Shown here piece after piece: positions 11,200 to 23,219 of a DNA stretch of 64,000 bases. This DNA comes from Aspidiotus rigidus (taxonomy: Eukaryota > Arthropoda > Insecta > Hemiptera > Diaspididae): the NCBI GenBank assembly GCA_035079385.1, contig JAVHKY010000081.1:186001-250000 (forward strand), read 5' to 3'. The translations under genes were made by a program, and so were the position numbers. Within the stretch, counting starts at the first letter, position 1, and every line of letters starts with the position of its first letter. The notes under the pieces were generated by a model. It did no database searches and had not been told where the DNA came from. It saw only the letters and a program-made list of their open reading frames with translations.

Positions 11200-11885
11200 A
11201 CTTAGTCCGACCTGACCAAACCCAACAATGGTTCTCACGTTCTTAGTTCTCCGAGTCACAGAATGCTCCCATTTTGAAGCAGATAGTTACGTAATCTGTT
11301 TTTGAATACGAAGGGGATGACAAACCCTCCCTCTTTCTTTCATATAAACCTGCGATGGCAGCGCATTCCAAAGTTTAACCGCGAGAGATTGAAAAGAACC
11401 ACGAGAGAGCGCAAATGTTTTGGTGGTGGGTAAAACGTAATGTTGGTTACTATGTCGCGTCGATACAGGGGCCTACGGTTTAAAGCGACCAATTTAGAGA
11501 ATAACAAGAGCAACTGCCACTGGGGCGTCTCTCGTCTAGCCTGAGAAGTCTAGATTCTTGCCGACGCGACGAACTCACGACGAGGTATGCGATAAATGAA
11601 CCATATGCATCGATTCTGAATCCTTTGCAAACGATGTTTATTGACCTACGGGATCGCGATGTGAAGTGGTCTACTGTAATTGAAAATAGACAGTGCTAGA
11701 GCGTCGATCAGCGCTCTACGTGCCTTAAGAGGGGACGAATATGTGTAAAGTCTGTAGAGTCTGATGAGAACTGCAAGCGCTCCTCTGGAAACATGACCTA
11801 CCCAAGCATCACCGGATAAGGTCTGATCGAAAATGATACCCAGATTTTTGACGGTTTGTTATTTGCAAACCGTGGGAATCTAGAT
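11200..11885 (-). mobile_element. LINE fragment, post-RT region, minus strand
   Basis: On the minus strand from about 11,885 the translation reads NLGIIFDQTLSGDAWVGHVS, then KARRALIDALALSIFNYSRP, then LQRIQNRCIWFIYRIPRRE and finally an SRLNFGMRCHRRF end. This is the order seen after the RT palm of non-LTR elements: LG..ID..L....H, LV.ALV.PILDY, L..LQN.C.RFI...R, RSF...A..LWN.LP. Two in-frame stops and shifts show it is dead. It lies back to back with the plus-strand LINE fragment at 10.7-11.1 kb. Confidence 0.75.
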
Positions 11886-11919
11886 GTTTTGAGTTCACCA
11901 GAATGCTGGGAGTGACGCT

Positions 11920-12070
11920 ATTTCAACGTCGACGATGCCAATAGGTCGATGGTAGAAATGAGTGGGGTCGGTTTTGAGTCGAGTTTCAACCATTTTGGGT
12001 TAATTTTCTGACAGTAATGGTCGGAACTAGATTTTTGAGTAGACTTTCAGTGAAAATAGCGAGTCGATCC
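11920..12070. repeat. Small TCGA-rich satellite remnant
   Basis: Phrases TTTTGAGTCGAGTTTCAACC and AGTAGACTTTCAGTGAAAAT are typical of the TCGA family at 1.8-3.3, 7.3-8.1 and 35.4-36.7 kb. Only about one unit remains. Confidence 0.5.
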
Positions 12071-12074
12071 GAGT

Positions 12075-12710
12075 ACTCCTCCCTGCATCGTCTTAAAAAC
12101 TGCTTTCTAATGCTCAAGAATTGACCTTCCCTCCTCTCGAATTTCTACCGTCCAAGAAAAGGTTGGTGCGACGACTAGTGGCTTCGATCAACTCTCAAAG
12201 TATTGTTCTCAAATTTAATTCAACACGATTACTCAATGTGCGCCCTGCAATTCAATTTCATTTTCTAAATTCCGAGTAATAAGGGCTCCTTGATCAACGC
12301 TGTCACAAAAAAAAATACTTTCGATCGATTTTCAAACGACGAAATAATTCCCGTACCTTAATTTAGTACACTCGTAAACATACACGCTCCCGTTTTTTAA
12401 AATAATAGAATTTTTTTAGTCTTCGTGGATCAATGAGAGAGTAGATTAACTTGGTCCGCCAACGCGAATCAATATGATTTTACATTTCTGGTCGTTAGGA
12501 AGGAACACAGAATGTTACAAAACATCGAGGTTCCTATTCAAAAATATGTAGAAGAACATATATCACAAACCTTCAGAAGACATTGGTATACTGGCCCTAA
12601 TGCGTTGAATTCCTAGAACAATATAATATCTCCGCCGCAGAATTAAATCTGCGAGTTGCTAAGCAACATATTATTTTCCAAGTCTATCGATGTACGGTTT
12701 ACGTTCTGCA
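12075..12710. other. No gene recognised
   Basis: Non-repetitive AT-leaning sequence next to the gene-family fragment that starts at 12,715. No exon, RNA or element was seen. Confidence 0.4.
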
Positions 12711-12714
12711 GCCG

Positions 12715-13053
12715 TTAGGATCTACGTTTCCAATCGAAAATTCTCTTGAGTTCATTCTCTTTGAGCGCAACCACTACAACATTAAGTTTCTCAACACAGC
12801 TTTTTCTGTTTCTTACTGAATACGTACACGTATCCGTACTTTCTAAGAAGAACTTTTCGATTATCGAGTAGGTATGTGCGGCAAGAATGAATTTACTGTG
12901 CCGTGTCTCTACAAGTGTGTTCTTCGTTGCTTTATAATCCTCCCTTTCTTCATTTGGTCCACCGACAATGGTCTTCAAGTCACGAATTTGACTACGTTGT
13001 AAGGTCTTTGAAGCTACGGTGACCGCTGACCATCCCTTCATTAATTCGCAAAT
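12715..13053 (-). pseudogene. Small-protein family fragment (copy D)
   Basis: A 108-residue frame runs from an ATG at 13,041 to a TAA at 12,715 with ordinary amino-acid composition. It reads LQRSQIRDLKTIVGGPNEER, a DY, and later a SKFILAAHTYSIIEKFF segment. Copy B (44.95-45.19 kb) has the parallel order ERSSIRELSKQIHSGLNEQ ... DY ... RH. The intact gene at 59.8 kb has a Trp and a QR pair at nearly the same spacing (W to QR 11-12 residues). A stop lies only four codons upstream of the ATG and no good acceptor precedes it, so the first exon is missing or lost. No poly(A) signal was seen close downstream. Function unknown. Confidence 0.4.
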
Positions 13054-13059
13054 TTATGA

Positions 13060-14240
13060 TGAGCCTATAGTCTGTGTGTATGTAGTTCACTTCCGTAGTT
13101 CCGTTTCACGGTAGCCCTTGAACTTGAACGTTCTCGCAAAATATTATAAACAAACGTGGGTACGCAGGAAATGATTTTCGAACAATAATACGTTCCTCTA
13201 CGCCGCGCCCGCGTAACCCCAACCACAAAATAGTTCAACGTTTGTTCGGATGTTTCGCATGTATAGGAATATTATAATGAATATAGTCTGATGTTCAAAT
13301 TGTTTCCACGTACATGGTCCTTGTGAAGTCATTACCTTCCAACGACTATAAAAGGTATCCTACACAATGTATGTACGGTCAAATATGAGAGTATAACTAG
13401 ACCGAATTTTGACAACACACGTATGTAGTGGTTATCTTTCTTTCTCCAAAGTCGAGCATGCAGTCGTATACACCTATACAATGAAATTACCTTGAAACGT
13501 TTTGATTGATTCGAATATGATAGACGCGCTCTGGGAGTCTTTAGCTTGGAATAATACAGTGTATATAAATAGTCAAGTTCGACTTTATTATTTTGGAAGC
13601 TGATTAATAGTGGTTGTATTATTCTCTTGAGGAATGACAAATGCGCGTATGTACGCGGGTACACGCGTAAAGCGTGCCCGCACATTAGCGCTAGATTTTA
13701 ATGTTTGCTCGCCAAATCATAATTATTGAGGTTAAATTCGCATTTTATAACGCTGTCGAAATTGAGACAGCGACGAGGTTCGGCTGGAAAATTTATTGAA
13801 ACTCGTCGTGTCTCTCGCGAGGTACTAGAAAAACAAAGGTCAGCGTCATTGAAAAAGGGCTATCGACTCGATATTGATATGCATCATCGTGCGTGTATAT
13901 TCAGGATCGAAGGTATACTGTATGTACACGGACTTTTCTCGATAATGGTCGCGAGAGTTAGAAGTAAAATGTTCAAAGAAGTCATTAGGAGTCGTATAAT
14001 TGTTGCACAAAATAATATAGGTAGGTACTCGAGCCTAATGTGATCGTAGTTGCTCCACTTTTTTGTACCTAATATGATAAGATCAAGTTGTAGCAATGAT
14101 AATGACTACAAAATAACTTAATGTCTTTTTTCTTTCTTTCATTTACGAAATCTCGACAAGCTGAACTTATCGTCCAATCTATTTGGAATTATACGCTCGA
14201 TTACATAAAAATTTAAAACGTGTTATTTCGAAAAAAGTTC
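13060..14240. other. No gene recognised (1.2 kb)
   Basis: Non-repetitive sequence. Frames on both strands at 13,332-13,685 and 13,726-14,096 overlap each other and show no motif or splice support, so I do not call them. Confidence 0.4.
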
Positions 14241-14282
14241 GCTGAATAGATTTCAGTCAACAATGTGAAAACGCGGACACAC

Positions 14283-14465
14283 ATGTTCTACCTGACGATT
14301 CTGACTGCGTTTCTGATACGGAGTGAACAGGAATGTGACGAGGACAAACAATCAGTAATTGAAAATCTCTTGGCGGACGAAAGAAAAACAAGCAGATTCT
14401 CCATTCCGGTCCACGGAAAAATTTGCCTGTCAACTCATGTGGGTGTCAGAAATAACTTTAAATGA
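14283..14465 (+). CDS. Candidate first exon with signal peptide
   Basis: From the ATG at 14,283 the frame reads MFYLTILTAFLIRSEQ, a plausible signal peptide, followed by an acidic stretch (ECDEDKQSVIENLL) and two cysteines, ending at a TGA at 14,463. An initiator-like TTCAGTC lies at 14,249-14,255, with an AT-rich ATAAAAATT some 45 bases upstream. Signal peptide then acidic residues is also the layout of exon 1 of the intact gene at 61.2 kb, but sequence identity is low. The only donor near the 3' end is a weak GTGGGT. It may be a short single-exon peptide, a first exon whose partner was displaced by the LINE inserted at 14.9 kb, or chance. Confidence 0.25.
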   Translation: MFYLTILTAFLIRSEQECDEDKQSVIENLLADERKTSRFSIPVHGKICLSTHVGVRNNFK

Positions 14466-14469
14466 TTAA

Positions 14470-14900
14470 CGAAGGGAACTATGTGAAAATGGAAGCTTAC
14501 CGTGGCTTTGAAACCCTACCTCTCTTCTCAGAAGGACTAACAATCCTATCCTGCTAGTGAGAAGATCGGCTCCTACAAATTAGACTGTCAGAATTGTCCT
14601 GCCATCTTCATACTAAGAAGAACGAGCTTTCTCTCTCGCTCTCTGCTAGTATTCATGCGGAAGAGGCATATTGAGTTTCAATGAAAAGTCTGTATTCCAT
14701 CTGAAGCAAACTCCTTTAGTTGAGTCGTTGAATCTATGGAGAAGGCAACTCCAGTCACATATGATCAGAACCTTCGCTCAATAATTTTCATATCATCATG
14801 TCGTATTTCTAAAACTGGAGGAAGCGCTGTTTCATTGAATTGCACCTAGTTGTATCTTTTTCTTCCCTCATATATCGGCATAATAGTGTTTGAAGATTCC
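14470..14900. other. No gene recognised
   Basis: Sequence between the candidate exon and the LINE; no motif recognised. Confidence 0.4.
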
Positions 14901-14904
14901 GTAG

Positions 14905-17900
14905 TTACACCTGGGGTGTTACATCAAACAATAACTTCCGCACAAACTCCCGTGGTAACATTATAGATCATCCCCTCTGCTCAAACATTGATATATCCCT
15001 TCTCAATCACCCTGGCACTCATACACACCATAACTCCACCTCAGCAATCGGTCTCACCTTCTCTTCTCTCTCCCTTTCACCAAAATTTACATGGTCAACC
15101 CACCCGGATCTATGTGACAGCGGTGATTTTCCAATCATAATCACAACACATACCCTCTCTCAAAAAATTCCAACTCGATCCCCCGCTGCCTGATTGACAG
15201 AGCAAACTGGCCGCACTTTTACGACCTCACGTCAAGTACTAAATCCCTCCCGAACGCCTCAGAGCCCTTTACAGCTCTAGAATTTTTCACCAACTTTATC
15301 ATCACTGCTGCAGAATCATTCATATCTCGCACTAAAGGCACTCACGAACCTAACCAAGTCCCATGGTGGTCAGATGAAATTCATGTAGCCATAAAAACTC
15401 GCAAAAAAGCATACCGTACTTATAACTCATCCCGTACTTAGTCCGATTTCATATCGTATAAGAAAGCCGGCGCCAAAGCAAGAACTCTGGTCCGTTCCGA
15501 GAAGAAACGATTCTTGAGCACATTCATAGCAGACTTGAACCAACCCGTGTCTATCTCCACCATGTGAAGAGATATAAAAAAGTTATCGGGCAATGGTTCC
15601 TTCCACCACATCTCTCACCTGAAAACTAACGATATTTCTGAACTTTTAGAAAATCACTATTCTTCAGTATCCTCCAACTCTACTTACGACTCCACCTTTT
15701 TATCTTATAAACTTCAACAAGAAAACTTTAATATATCCTTCAACTCACCTCGGGGAGATCCTCTTCCCTACAACCTGCCAATATCTGAAAAAGAACTTGA
15801 AACCACAATCAATAAAAATCTAAGAAACGCCTCTCCTGGACTGAACAACATTCACGCAGCCAAAAACCTCCACCCTAACTCACTTTCCTATCTTCTCTCC
15901 CTTTTCAACTTCATCTTTGCCCACAGCATCTACCCTCATTTTTGGAAAACCGTCATCATCCCCCCCACCCTGAAACCTGGCTCAGACCCCCTCCTCCCGG
16001 CATCATATTGTCTTCTAGCCTAACCTAGTATTATCCAGTGTCCTGGGTAAATTGTTTCAAGAAATACTCAATAAAAGACTGCTTTGGTATCTAGAATCGA
16101 ATAACATTCTCTCACCTTTCCAATACGGCTTTAGAAAAGGGCGAAACACCACTCAATCCCCTGTTGATCTCCAATCCCAAATCAATAATTCTTCATTCCG
16201 AAAATCCTGTCTTTACTCCATCTTTTTTGATGTAAAGCTTTACCCCAAGTCTGGAGACACCTCATCGCAAATAAACTTCACGAAATTGGCCTTCGAGGAA
16301 ATCTCCCTAATATTCTCCAGAGTTTCCTTCATGACAGGACATTAAAAGTACGAATTCAAAAAACAACCTCTCTCCCTGTCGAAAACGGTGTGCCCCAGGG
16401 AGAAGTATTTAGTGTCTTGCTCTTCCTCATAATTACGAAACTTGTTAACCCTCCCCTTACCCAACGTCTTTTTGCTGATGATTACAACATTTCTATCTGC
16501 TCTTCTAACCCTCAAAGAGCCCACAGACTTTTCCAGGAAACTCGAATATCTAAATTTAATTACAACGTGGACATAAAAAAACGACTTCAAATTCTCTACC
16601 TCCAAAACCTATCTAGTTATTTTCAGAAAAAAAGGACACCTTATCCTCTCCCTCCAACCTCTCTTCCTATAAAATTTTGAAATCCCACTCCGAAATTCTG
16701 CTAAGCTTCTCAGCCTCCTTTTCGATCAAAAAACCCCTCATATCAAATTTCTGAAAGCATCTTGCACACGTGCCTTAAGCATCATACACCCCTCTAGAGG
16801 GTGCTCTGAAAAACTACTACTATTCGAACTTCCTCTCTGAGAATGGCCCTAGGAGCCTATCGCACAAGCCCTCAAACTCAGTTTATACGCTGAAGCCGCA
16901 GAATTTCCACTCTCTTTTCGTAGACTCATACTAATTTCCAGTTTCTTATTGTCTGTTTCTCAATTCCCTGATCTCCCTATAAATAACACAATCTTTCTCC
17001 AAAACAATGAACCCTTTTCGACTCACAACAAACATATCCGTCTCCAATTCGACCTCACCCTCAATAAGCCTTACAAAGTTGATCCCTTGCAACTCATCTA
17101 TATTGCCTCCCCCTTGGACGCTCCCACGTCTCGACCTCACACAAATTATCAAATCAAACAACCTCATTATCATCCAAAACATTCGAAAATTGATACAAGG
17201 GTATCCTGGCCCTCAACTCCCTCCAAACGGCAAATGCACTCTATGATGGACATCTACAACACTCACCCCCTCATTCAACGCATTCACCTCACATAACTCA
17301 ACCTTAACTCTATCAACACCCAAATCACGTTCATATACGGATCCCTAGTCATATCGATCTAACTGATCATGATGCAGTTGATAGAATCGCCAAGAACGCC
17401 ACCTCCTTGACACATCCGTCTACCTGTCTCCGATTACAAAAATCACAACCGTTCTCTCATCCTTCAAAAATGGGAATCACTTTGGAAAAATACGTCGTCA
17501 AACAAACTCTTCAGAGTTAAACAAACCCCCATACCCTGGTCTACCTCTATTAGAAGTTCTAGACGGAAAGAGGTTGTGCTCACCCGTCTAAGAATTGGTC
17601 ATACCCGAATCACACATTCCTACCTCATCAATCCTGATCTTCTAGCTCCCCCTTCCTGTTCTTCCTGCGAAGACGAAACTTTTACAGTTGAACATTTCTT
17701 TCCCTGCCCTCTACTTGCACCTCTCCGCTCTTCCCTAAATGTTGCTCCCTCCCACTCTCAAGCACTAATAAATAATTTGGATAGGACAACCCTCTCCCTC
17801 CAATGAATAGGCCTCACCCAATTCAATTCTTTCATTAAAAAAAAAGAAAAATTACAATAACCTATCGACACACACCTTCTTCAATTAAATATTATATAAA

Positions 17901-18032
17901 ACTATTCATTAAGATATACCTATTATTAATCTATTTTTATAATCATTTCTAACATGTAACTGTGTAATTTTGTCGAGAAAATAGCCCTAAGAGTAGCTAA
18001 ACTGCTCGTAAAATAAATATGAAAAAAAAAAA
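14905..18032 (+). mobile_element. Broken non-LTR retrotransposon with EN, RT and RNase H (I/Jockey-like)
   Basis: Domains appear in order across several frames. At 14.9-15.15 kb is the end of an AP-type endonuclease (RGNIIDHPLCSNIDISLLN ... TWSTHPDLCDSGDFPII, where SDHFPI is usual). At 15.35-16.7 kb is reverse transcriptase, with NASPGLNNIHAA, FQYGFRKGRNTTQSPVDLQS, PQGEVFSVLLFL and the catalytic FADDYN at about 16,470. At 17.1-17.4 kb is a decayed RNase H (IPSHIDLTDHDAVDRIAKNA). At 17.56-17.81 kb is the C-terminal RLRIGHTRITHSYL plus CSSCEDETFTVEHFFPCP. A short 3' UTR with an A-run ends at 18,032. The 5' part (first ORF, start of EN) is missing. Many stops and shifts show it cannot move by itself. 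It sits between a candidate exon and a family fragment. Confidence 0.88.
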
Positions 18033-18103
18033 TGTTTAAAAATCGAGTTTATAAAATCGAACTGCTGAATTCCAGCAATTGAGATGCATCTAATTGATCG
18101 CTT

Positions 18104-18403
18104 CTATTCATACGCACCACAGTTCTGTAAATGATGGTGATCCAAGAAAAACCACGATTGACTAAACCCGTTCAAATGTAAATGCATTCTGACCTGACCA
18201 TGGATGGTTGTCTCATTCTGATAAAGACATAATACTAAGCCTTCATTAGAGGTTCTTGGATATGCAATCGAATTGAAGATGTAAGGGTGATAGAATAATT
18301 TGTGAGTTTCTCGGATCACAAGAGCTCGTCTGTTATCTTCATCATTCATAGAGCTATCCTTTTCTTCGTCTTCGGCATCCGTAGAGATGATAAAATAATT
18401 AAT
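18104..18403 (-). pseudogene. Possible small-protein family fragment (copy F)
   Basis: A frame open from 18,403 to a TAG at 18,104 reads an acidic start (TDAEDEEKDSSMNDEDNRRA), then LVIRETHKLFYHPYIF, an IAYPRTSNE segment and HGQVRMHLHLNGFS, ending NCGAYE. Laid against the intact gene at 59.8 kb, the order QRVEVCKSVHELTGY / TAYLKYSDA / HQYVYHV runs in step, but identity is only about one in seven, so kinship is a guess. No good acceptor was found at its 5' end. A hydrophobic candidate leader (MSQYLSAFFFSFFFALKII, ATG at 19,461, donor GTAAAT after 19,405) lies upstream on the same strand. Confidence 0.28.
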
Positions 18404-18409
18404 TTAATA

Positions 18410-20220
18410 TACTTGCGAATAAATACCGCACGATTTGTTGGTATATTATTTTAAAACTTGCGTTTCTACGATGCAGAAAGCGTCGTTCGTTGCCTCTAAT
18501 CGTCCGTTAATAGAGGCGAGATAAGATCGTGAAGAAATACTTAGCGTCACGTAGGGTTCCAAGGCGATTTGAGTAGGTACTTTTTCGTTCCCTCCCATTT
18601 TCGACCATCGCGAGGCATTAATTAATGAATTACGATCGCTCGATTATCTAAATATACTCGAAAAATATTTGAAATAGTGCTGCATAGACCGGCTCCATTT
18701 CGAGTGTGTGCTATATGCAATTTAGGTATAAAAAAATGTTTCCAGCTTTTTCTACAGTGGACTTGCATAATAAGGATGAGTTAAGTGTGAGCAATTAATC
18801 ATCGCTAAGTATTTACATATTACTAGATATCTCTACAGTAACAAGATTCTCCCGATTTCTCAAAGTAGTACTGGTTTTGAGTTATTGTTGTTGTAGTGGT
18901 CCCGGTATAGATGCTCTCCAACGAGATGTAAAATATATTCCAAAGCTAATATTGTACGCGCGGATTCATTATTATTATTATTCAAATTAGAATTTGTCAA
19001 CGAATCTATTGACAAGATAGGTTATTTGACAGTTTCGCCGCGAGAACTCGGTATGCGGCATCTCGTTTAGGCCATATTTCCTCTGAGCGATGGTCATGTG
19101 TCATCAGCAGGAAACGACCTCGTCCCCTTATACATCATTCACGATCAGGTCGATTGGTATTTTCGAAATTTTTGGGTGAAGAATTTGAGAAGAGTGAAAA
19201 CTGGTCGTGGTCCTGTTGCACCATTGCATTTTTCCTATATATGTACTACTTGTTGCATACATGCATAGTTTGTGCATGTAATTAAAATTTTTTTCACGAT
19301 TCAGTACACATATTGAATGCGTACGCGCGTGCATGATATTCGTGCATTATTATTATGCAGACTCGATCGCGAATTGCAGTTGATGACGTTCGAAACGAAT
19401 TTACTATTATTTTCAGCGCAAAAAAGAACGAAAAAAAAAAGGCAGATAAATATTGCGACATAGGTGAATTTCGAGAAAAAAAGTGAAAAAAAAAACCTCC
19501 GTGGCTATAAAGCCTGTCCACACGCGCGAATTCCGAGAATTTATCAAAAAAAAAAATATATATATAGTATAATATTCGAGGAGCACTCGAGCATTTAAAT
19601 CTTCGAATAGAATGACCTACTATCAGGAAAAAATATATATATATACTGTCGGCAGTATACCGTTTTGAAATTCTTTATTAATAATAAGAAAGATATAGGG
19701 ACGATGGAATAAAATATTGACATTTTTATGATTTTCGATATCTATACACGTATAAGTTATACCTGTAAAACGAATTTCGATATAGCGACGCCAAAATGGA
19801 TAGATTTGGAAATTTACATCGCGCTTCGGACCTTTTAAACTGCAACGTTTTATGGCCTCGTGCTTTACAACGACAGGTTTTAATTTTATAAAACTATATT
19901 TTTATTCGTAATTTACTTATACCGGAGATCGATATTGCTGAAAACTATCAAAAATGTACATTTATGACCGTACCGTAACTATGCGCCTCGTACTCGAAAC
20001 TCGATATTGACCTACGGGTGACTGAAAGTTTGTGAATTGAGAATATGTGACTCAACTTTCTTCTCCGTCGTGCCAACTATTGAGCGCCCGCTAGGTAGCT
20101 TGGAAAAAGCTCAAGCTCGTTAACTGAGTATAGAAATTCGTGATTCCTTGAAGAAAGTCTTTCCGCTTGTACTGCTGCGATAAACTATCCCAAGTTCCTT
20201 CAGAAAAACTTCAAGATTCT
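18410..20220. other. No gene recognised; AT dinucleotide runs
   Basis: Mostly non-repetitive. Short ATATATATA runs lie at about 19,555 and 19,632, each after an A-run. The only coding hint is the hydrophobic minus-strand leader at 19,405-19,461 noted with copy F. Confidence 0.4.
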
Positions 20221-20224
20221 ACTC

Positions 20225-20590
20225 AGATAGATAGACAGTTGTTTATTTACCGACGCGACGCATCAGTCCATTGGCTTTTAGCGTCTAATAAGAACTAACG
20301 TTACGGTATAATTAGGCTAAAGAAACGAGGAGATCGAGAAATGAAGATCGATGAGGGACGTGGTGTGGAAGAAGGTCAGAAGCCTCGAAGTTCTCCATAG
20401 TGATACTGTCTGAGGTTTGGTCGTGTCCGTAGATTTGTTGCCTTTGATCTGTGTAGTCAGAACAGGTCTATTGCGGTTAACCGCTGAGTTGGGGAGTGCA
20501 GGTTTTGCAGAGCCGTAGATTGGACTGCCGTAGTCTATGACGGTTCTGACGAGGGTGATGTACGGCCGGAGAAGAATTTTTCGATCACCG
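20225..20590 (-). mobile_element. LINE 3' fragment, minus strand
   Basis: On the minus strand 20,580-20,400 reads RPYITLVRTVIDYGSPIYGS then AKPALPNSAVNRN, matching the L..YITLIRPILDYGS.IYGS segment of Jockey/I-type elements. It ends near 20,225 with GGTAAATAAACAACTGTCTA and a (CTAT)n tail, a typical 3' end. RNase H and most of the C-terminus are absent. Confidence 0.7.
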
Positions 20591-20799
20591 CCTAAGTTTG
20601 GTCAACTCACACCCCATGCTTTCGAAGTGGTTGTTAGCAAAATCAGCCGTAAGGAGTTCAAATCCCATGGATGGGTAGTTTTGTCATTGTTTCTCTATTT
20701 TTCCCTCCACTTCGTCAAATTTCGTTCGTCAATTATATGTATTTCACTATACTTGAAATATCGTTAGGAACTGTGGTGTAGTTGTACCAAATTCTAGAG

Positions 20800-21730
20800 G
20801 GAAGGAGAGAATCGACTTGAACCTTCCATAACCACGCCACTGGCTCGAGAGTTATAAATTTTCGAAGTTTACGACTGAGTTTTTCCTCTCCCGATCTATT
20901 CAGCTAGATGGTCGAAATTCTTTAAAAGTTCCCCCTCCCGTCTCTCCTGAATACAGTTCAGAAATTTAAATTTTCCAAGTGGACTTGAAAGTTTTCCATG
21001 TTCCCGTTCTGACCTTTGCAGCGTATGATCAAACGTTTTCTCATTCACATAGCTAGATCGTCGAAATTTCACCAAAGCTCCTCCTGATTCACACAGGATT
21101 CTCCAAGGTCGAAATTCTTCTGAGAGCAGATCACACAAACTAAAAAATATTCCAGTCAATCTAACCGCAGGTAAAATTTCCTGTTTTGAGTACCAGTTCT
21201 GAATCGACTAGAACTTTTTTTCGTTTGTGAAATCGGCTTTGAGTTTTCCTCCTAATCTAATCTATCAGTCCCTCTCCTAGCTTCTACATGACTCGAAATT
21301 CAAACTTTTTAGAGTCTCTTTCATAAGTGGATGGTCGCCTTCCTGGAATGTATAGCTCCAGTTTCGAAATTTTTCAAGACGCCTACGCCTTGGAAATGAG
21401 AATTTGCTGGTTTGCCGAATCATTTCTACAAAACTGGTTCCCTGTTGAAAAGGATCAGTACTCTCACTAGTCAGCCTCATTTGGTCTGAATATTTTTGAA
21501 TTCTCCTCCTTTTGCGTACAACTCAAAAATTTCTATTTCGCTACGGCTTTCCTCCTCATAATCTATAATTGGATGCTCCCCCCTCACCACATGTACAGCT
21601 CAAAGGTCGAGATTTTTCCAAATCTCCTCCTAATTGCCCAAAGGTCAAAATTTTGGGTAGTTAATATATCGTCTTTTATACCAGATCGATTTTAAGCCAG
21701 GTATACTGTATATTAGGCCTAGTAAAATGA
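20800..21730. repeat. Degenerate dispersed repeat with 45-bp-type units
   Basis: Irregularly spaced units such as 'CTAGATGGTCGAAATTCTTT ... AGTTCCCCCTCC' and 'GACTCGAAATTCAAACTTTT' are diverged relatives of the 45-bp unit. An AACTGGTTCCCTGTTGAAAA at about 21,433 resembles the element's right end. A CTAGTA-type phrase (GTATACTGTATATTAGGCCT) closes the block at about 21,720. The plus-strand LINE-like phrases expected of a retroelement are absent. Confidence 0.5.
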
Positions 21731-21889
21731 AGGATAAGGATACACCTCTCGAAGAAGCGGAGATCGGAATTTTTTCGAGTTCCTCAAGTAGGTCAAGGTC
21801 ACTCATGACGTCATCAGCTCGTGAAGTCATTTTCGTCTCACGATTTCAGGACGCAAATTCCAGAATGACTCCCAGCCGTAACACATATC

Positions 21890-23215
21890 CCTATCTAGCC
21901 AGCGGTTCACAGCGAACGTCGCCTTCCGATGATCAGCCTCCATTTTCCTCGTTCCATCTACAGAACATCCCGTATGTTCCGTAACCGCATCTTCTCTGAT
22001 ACCCTAGTGGGCCAAGTCCTCTCTTCACTCGCTGACCTTCCTTGGTAGACTCCGCGGCTTCCTTCGGTCATGTCCGGAGCATATCAGTTGTATCCACAAG
22101 TGTATTCGGGAGCTCCATTGTTTCCCTGATGGTTTCATTTCGATATCTTCCCAGTTTTGATCACCTGGCTGTTCTCCTGCAGAAATCTATTTCAATTGCT
22201 AGAAGAAGATTTTCTGTCTTTTCATTCATTTGGGCAGATCTTGCAGCCATATGTGACAGTAATTTTCAAAATTGAATCGTACGCTCGTTTTTTAATTTTC
22301 TTACTTATCTACCGATCCCACAAAAATGAATTCAATATCGCTGTTACCTTCCTATCCTGAATATTCCGGTCCAAAGATCCATGTTGTAATATTCTGACCT
22401 CTAGAGACTTAGATTCTTTACAACTCTAGATGTAACTAGGTACGTATTATCATACCTTTGTTATTCTACACTTTTAGCTTTGTCTACACATATCTTGATT
22501 AATTACAGTGAGATACAGCACCCCTGTCTGAGTCCTCCGGTCACTTGAAAGGCTATTGACAGAGTATTTTAACGCAACTTGTGGTGCTACAACTGCTTCA
22601 ACGCTGGTGTTCGTTTTTTTCAGCGCTCCTCATAGTTTATTCAGCGTGACCCTATTATAGCTGCTTCAACAGGTAGACCGCTTGTTTCTCAACAACCGTG
22701 TCAGTGAATGCAGATGGTCTATTGTAGGTCTTCCGGCGTGGAATCCAGCCTGCTCCTCGACTTGTAAGTCTTTGTATTCCTCTTCAATCATCTTCCTCTA
22801 GAGACGGCTGGATGTACTGGTGACCGACAGTACTTTCCAATTGCTACATTCTTCTTTGCTTCCTTTCTCATGTTAACCGATATTCCTGAGACACCCTCCC
22901 TCCATTAATGCAATTTTCCACCAAAGTCCCTGTCCATACAATTTTGTCGTGCCATTTTTGATCAACTCGATAGGAATTTCTCAGGTCCGGGTACTTTCTG
23001 GTTCTTCAACTGCTTACAAACCTCCTCTGTACCCTTCATCTCCACTTTCACACCTGCTATCCACACATCCATACCCACCTCCAAAACAAGGAGAGTGTAG
23101 CTAAGCAACCTCGTATAGTTCCTACTAAAAGTAAATACCTCTTGCCATCGTGGTTCCGTCTCGCACGATCGCGGAAACATATCTCTCAAGGACCCGAAAT
23201 AAAATTGCACAGACC
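21890..23215 (-). mobile_element. RTE-type LINE fragment, minus strand
   Basis: Minus-strand translation from 23,215 downward gives GTEEVCKQLKNQKVPGPEKF (usual LK.GKAPGPDG), LYGQGLWW, NWKVLSVTSTSSRL (usual NYRGISLLST..KI), and DLQVEEQAGFHAGRPTIDHL (usual EEQ.GFR.GRSTIDHI). Further on, near 22.25 kb, is ILKITVTYGCKICPNE (usual ...LLYG.ETW). The order and wording are those of the RTE clade. Stops and shifts are frequent and the endonuclease is missing. The 3' end is not sharp. Confidence 0.75.
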
Positions 23216-23219
23216 ATAG

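Noticed and set aside
13332..13685. 117-residue minus-strand frame
   Set aside because: No signal, motif or splice context, and no relation to neighbouring fragments.
16342..16605. Minus-strand frames inside the LINE
   Set aside because: Antisense shadows of the plus-strand reverse transcriptase; the plus strand carries the FADD motif.
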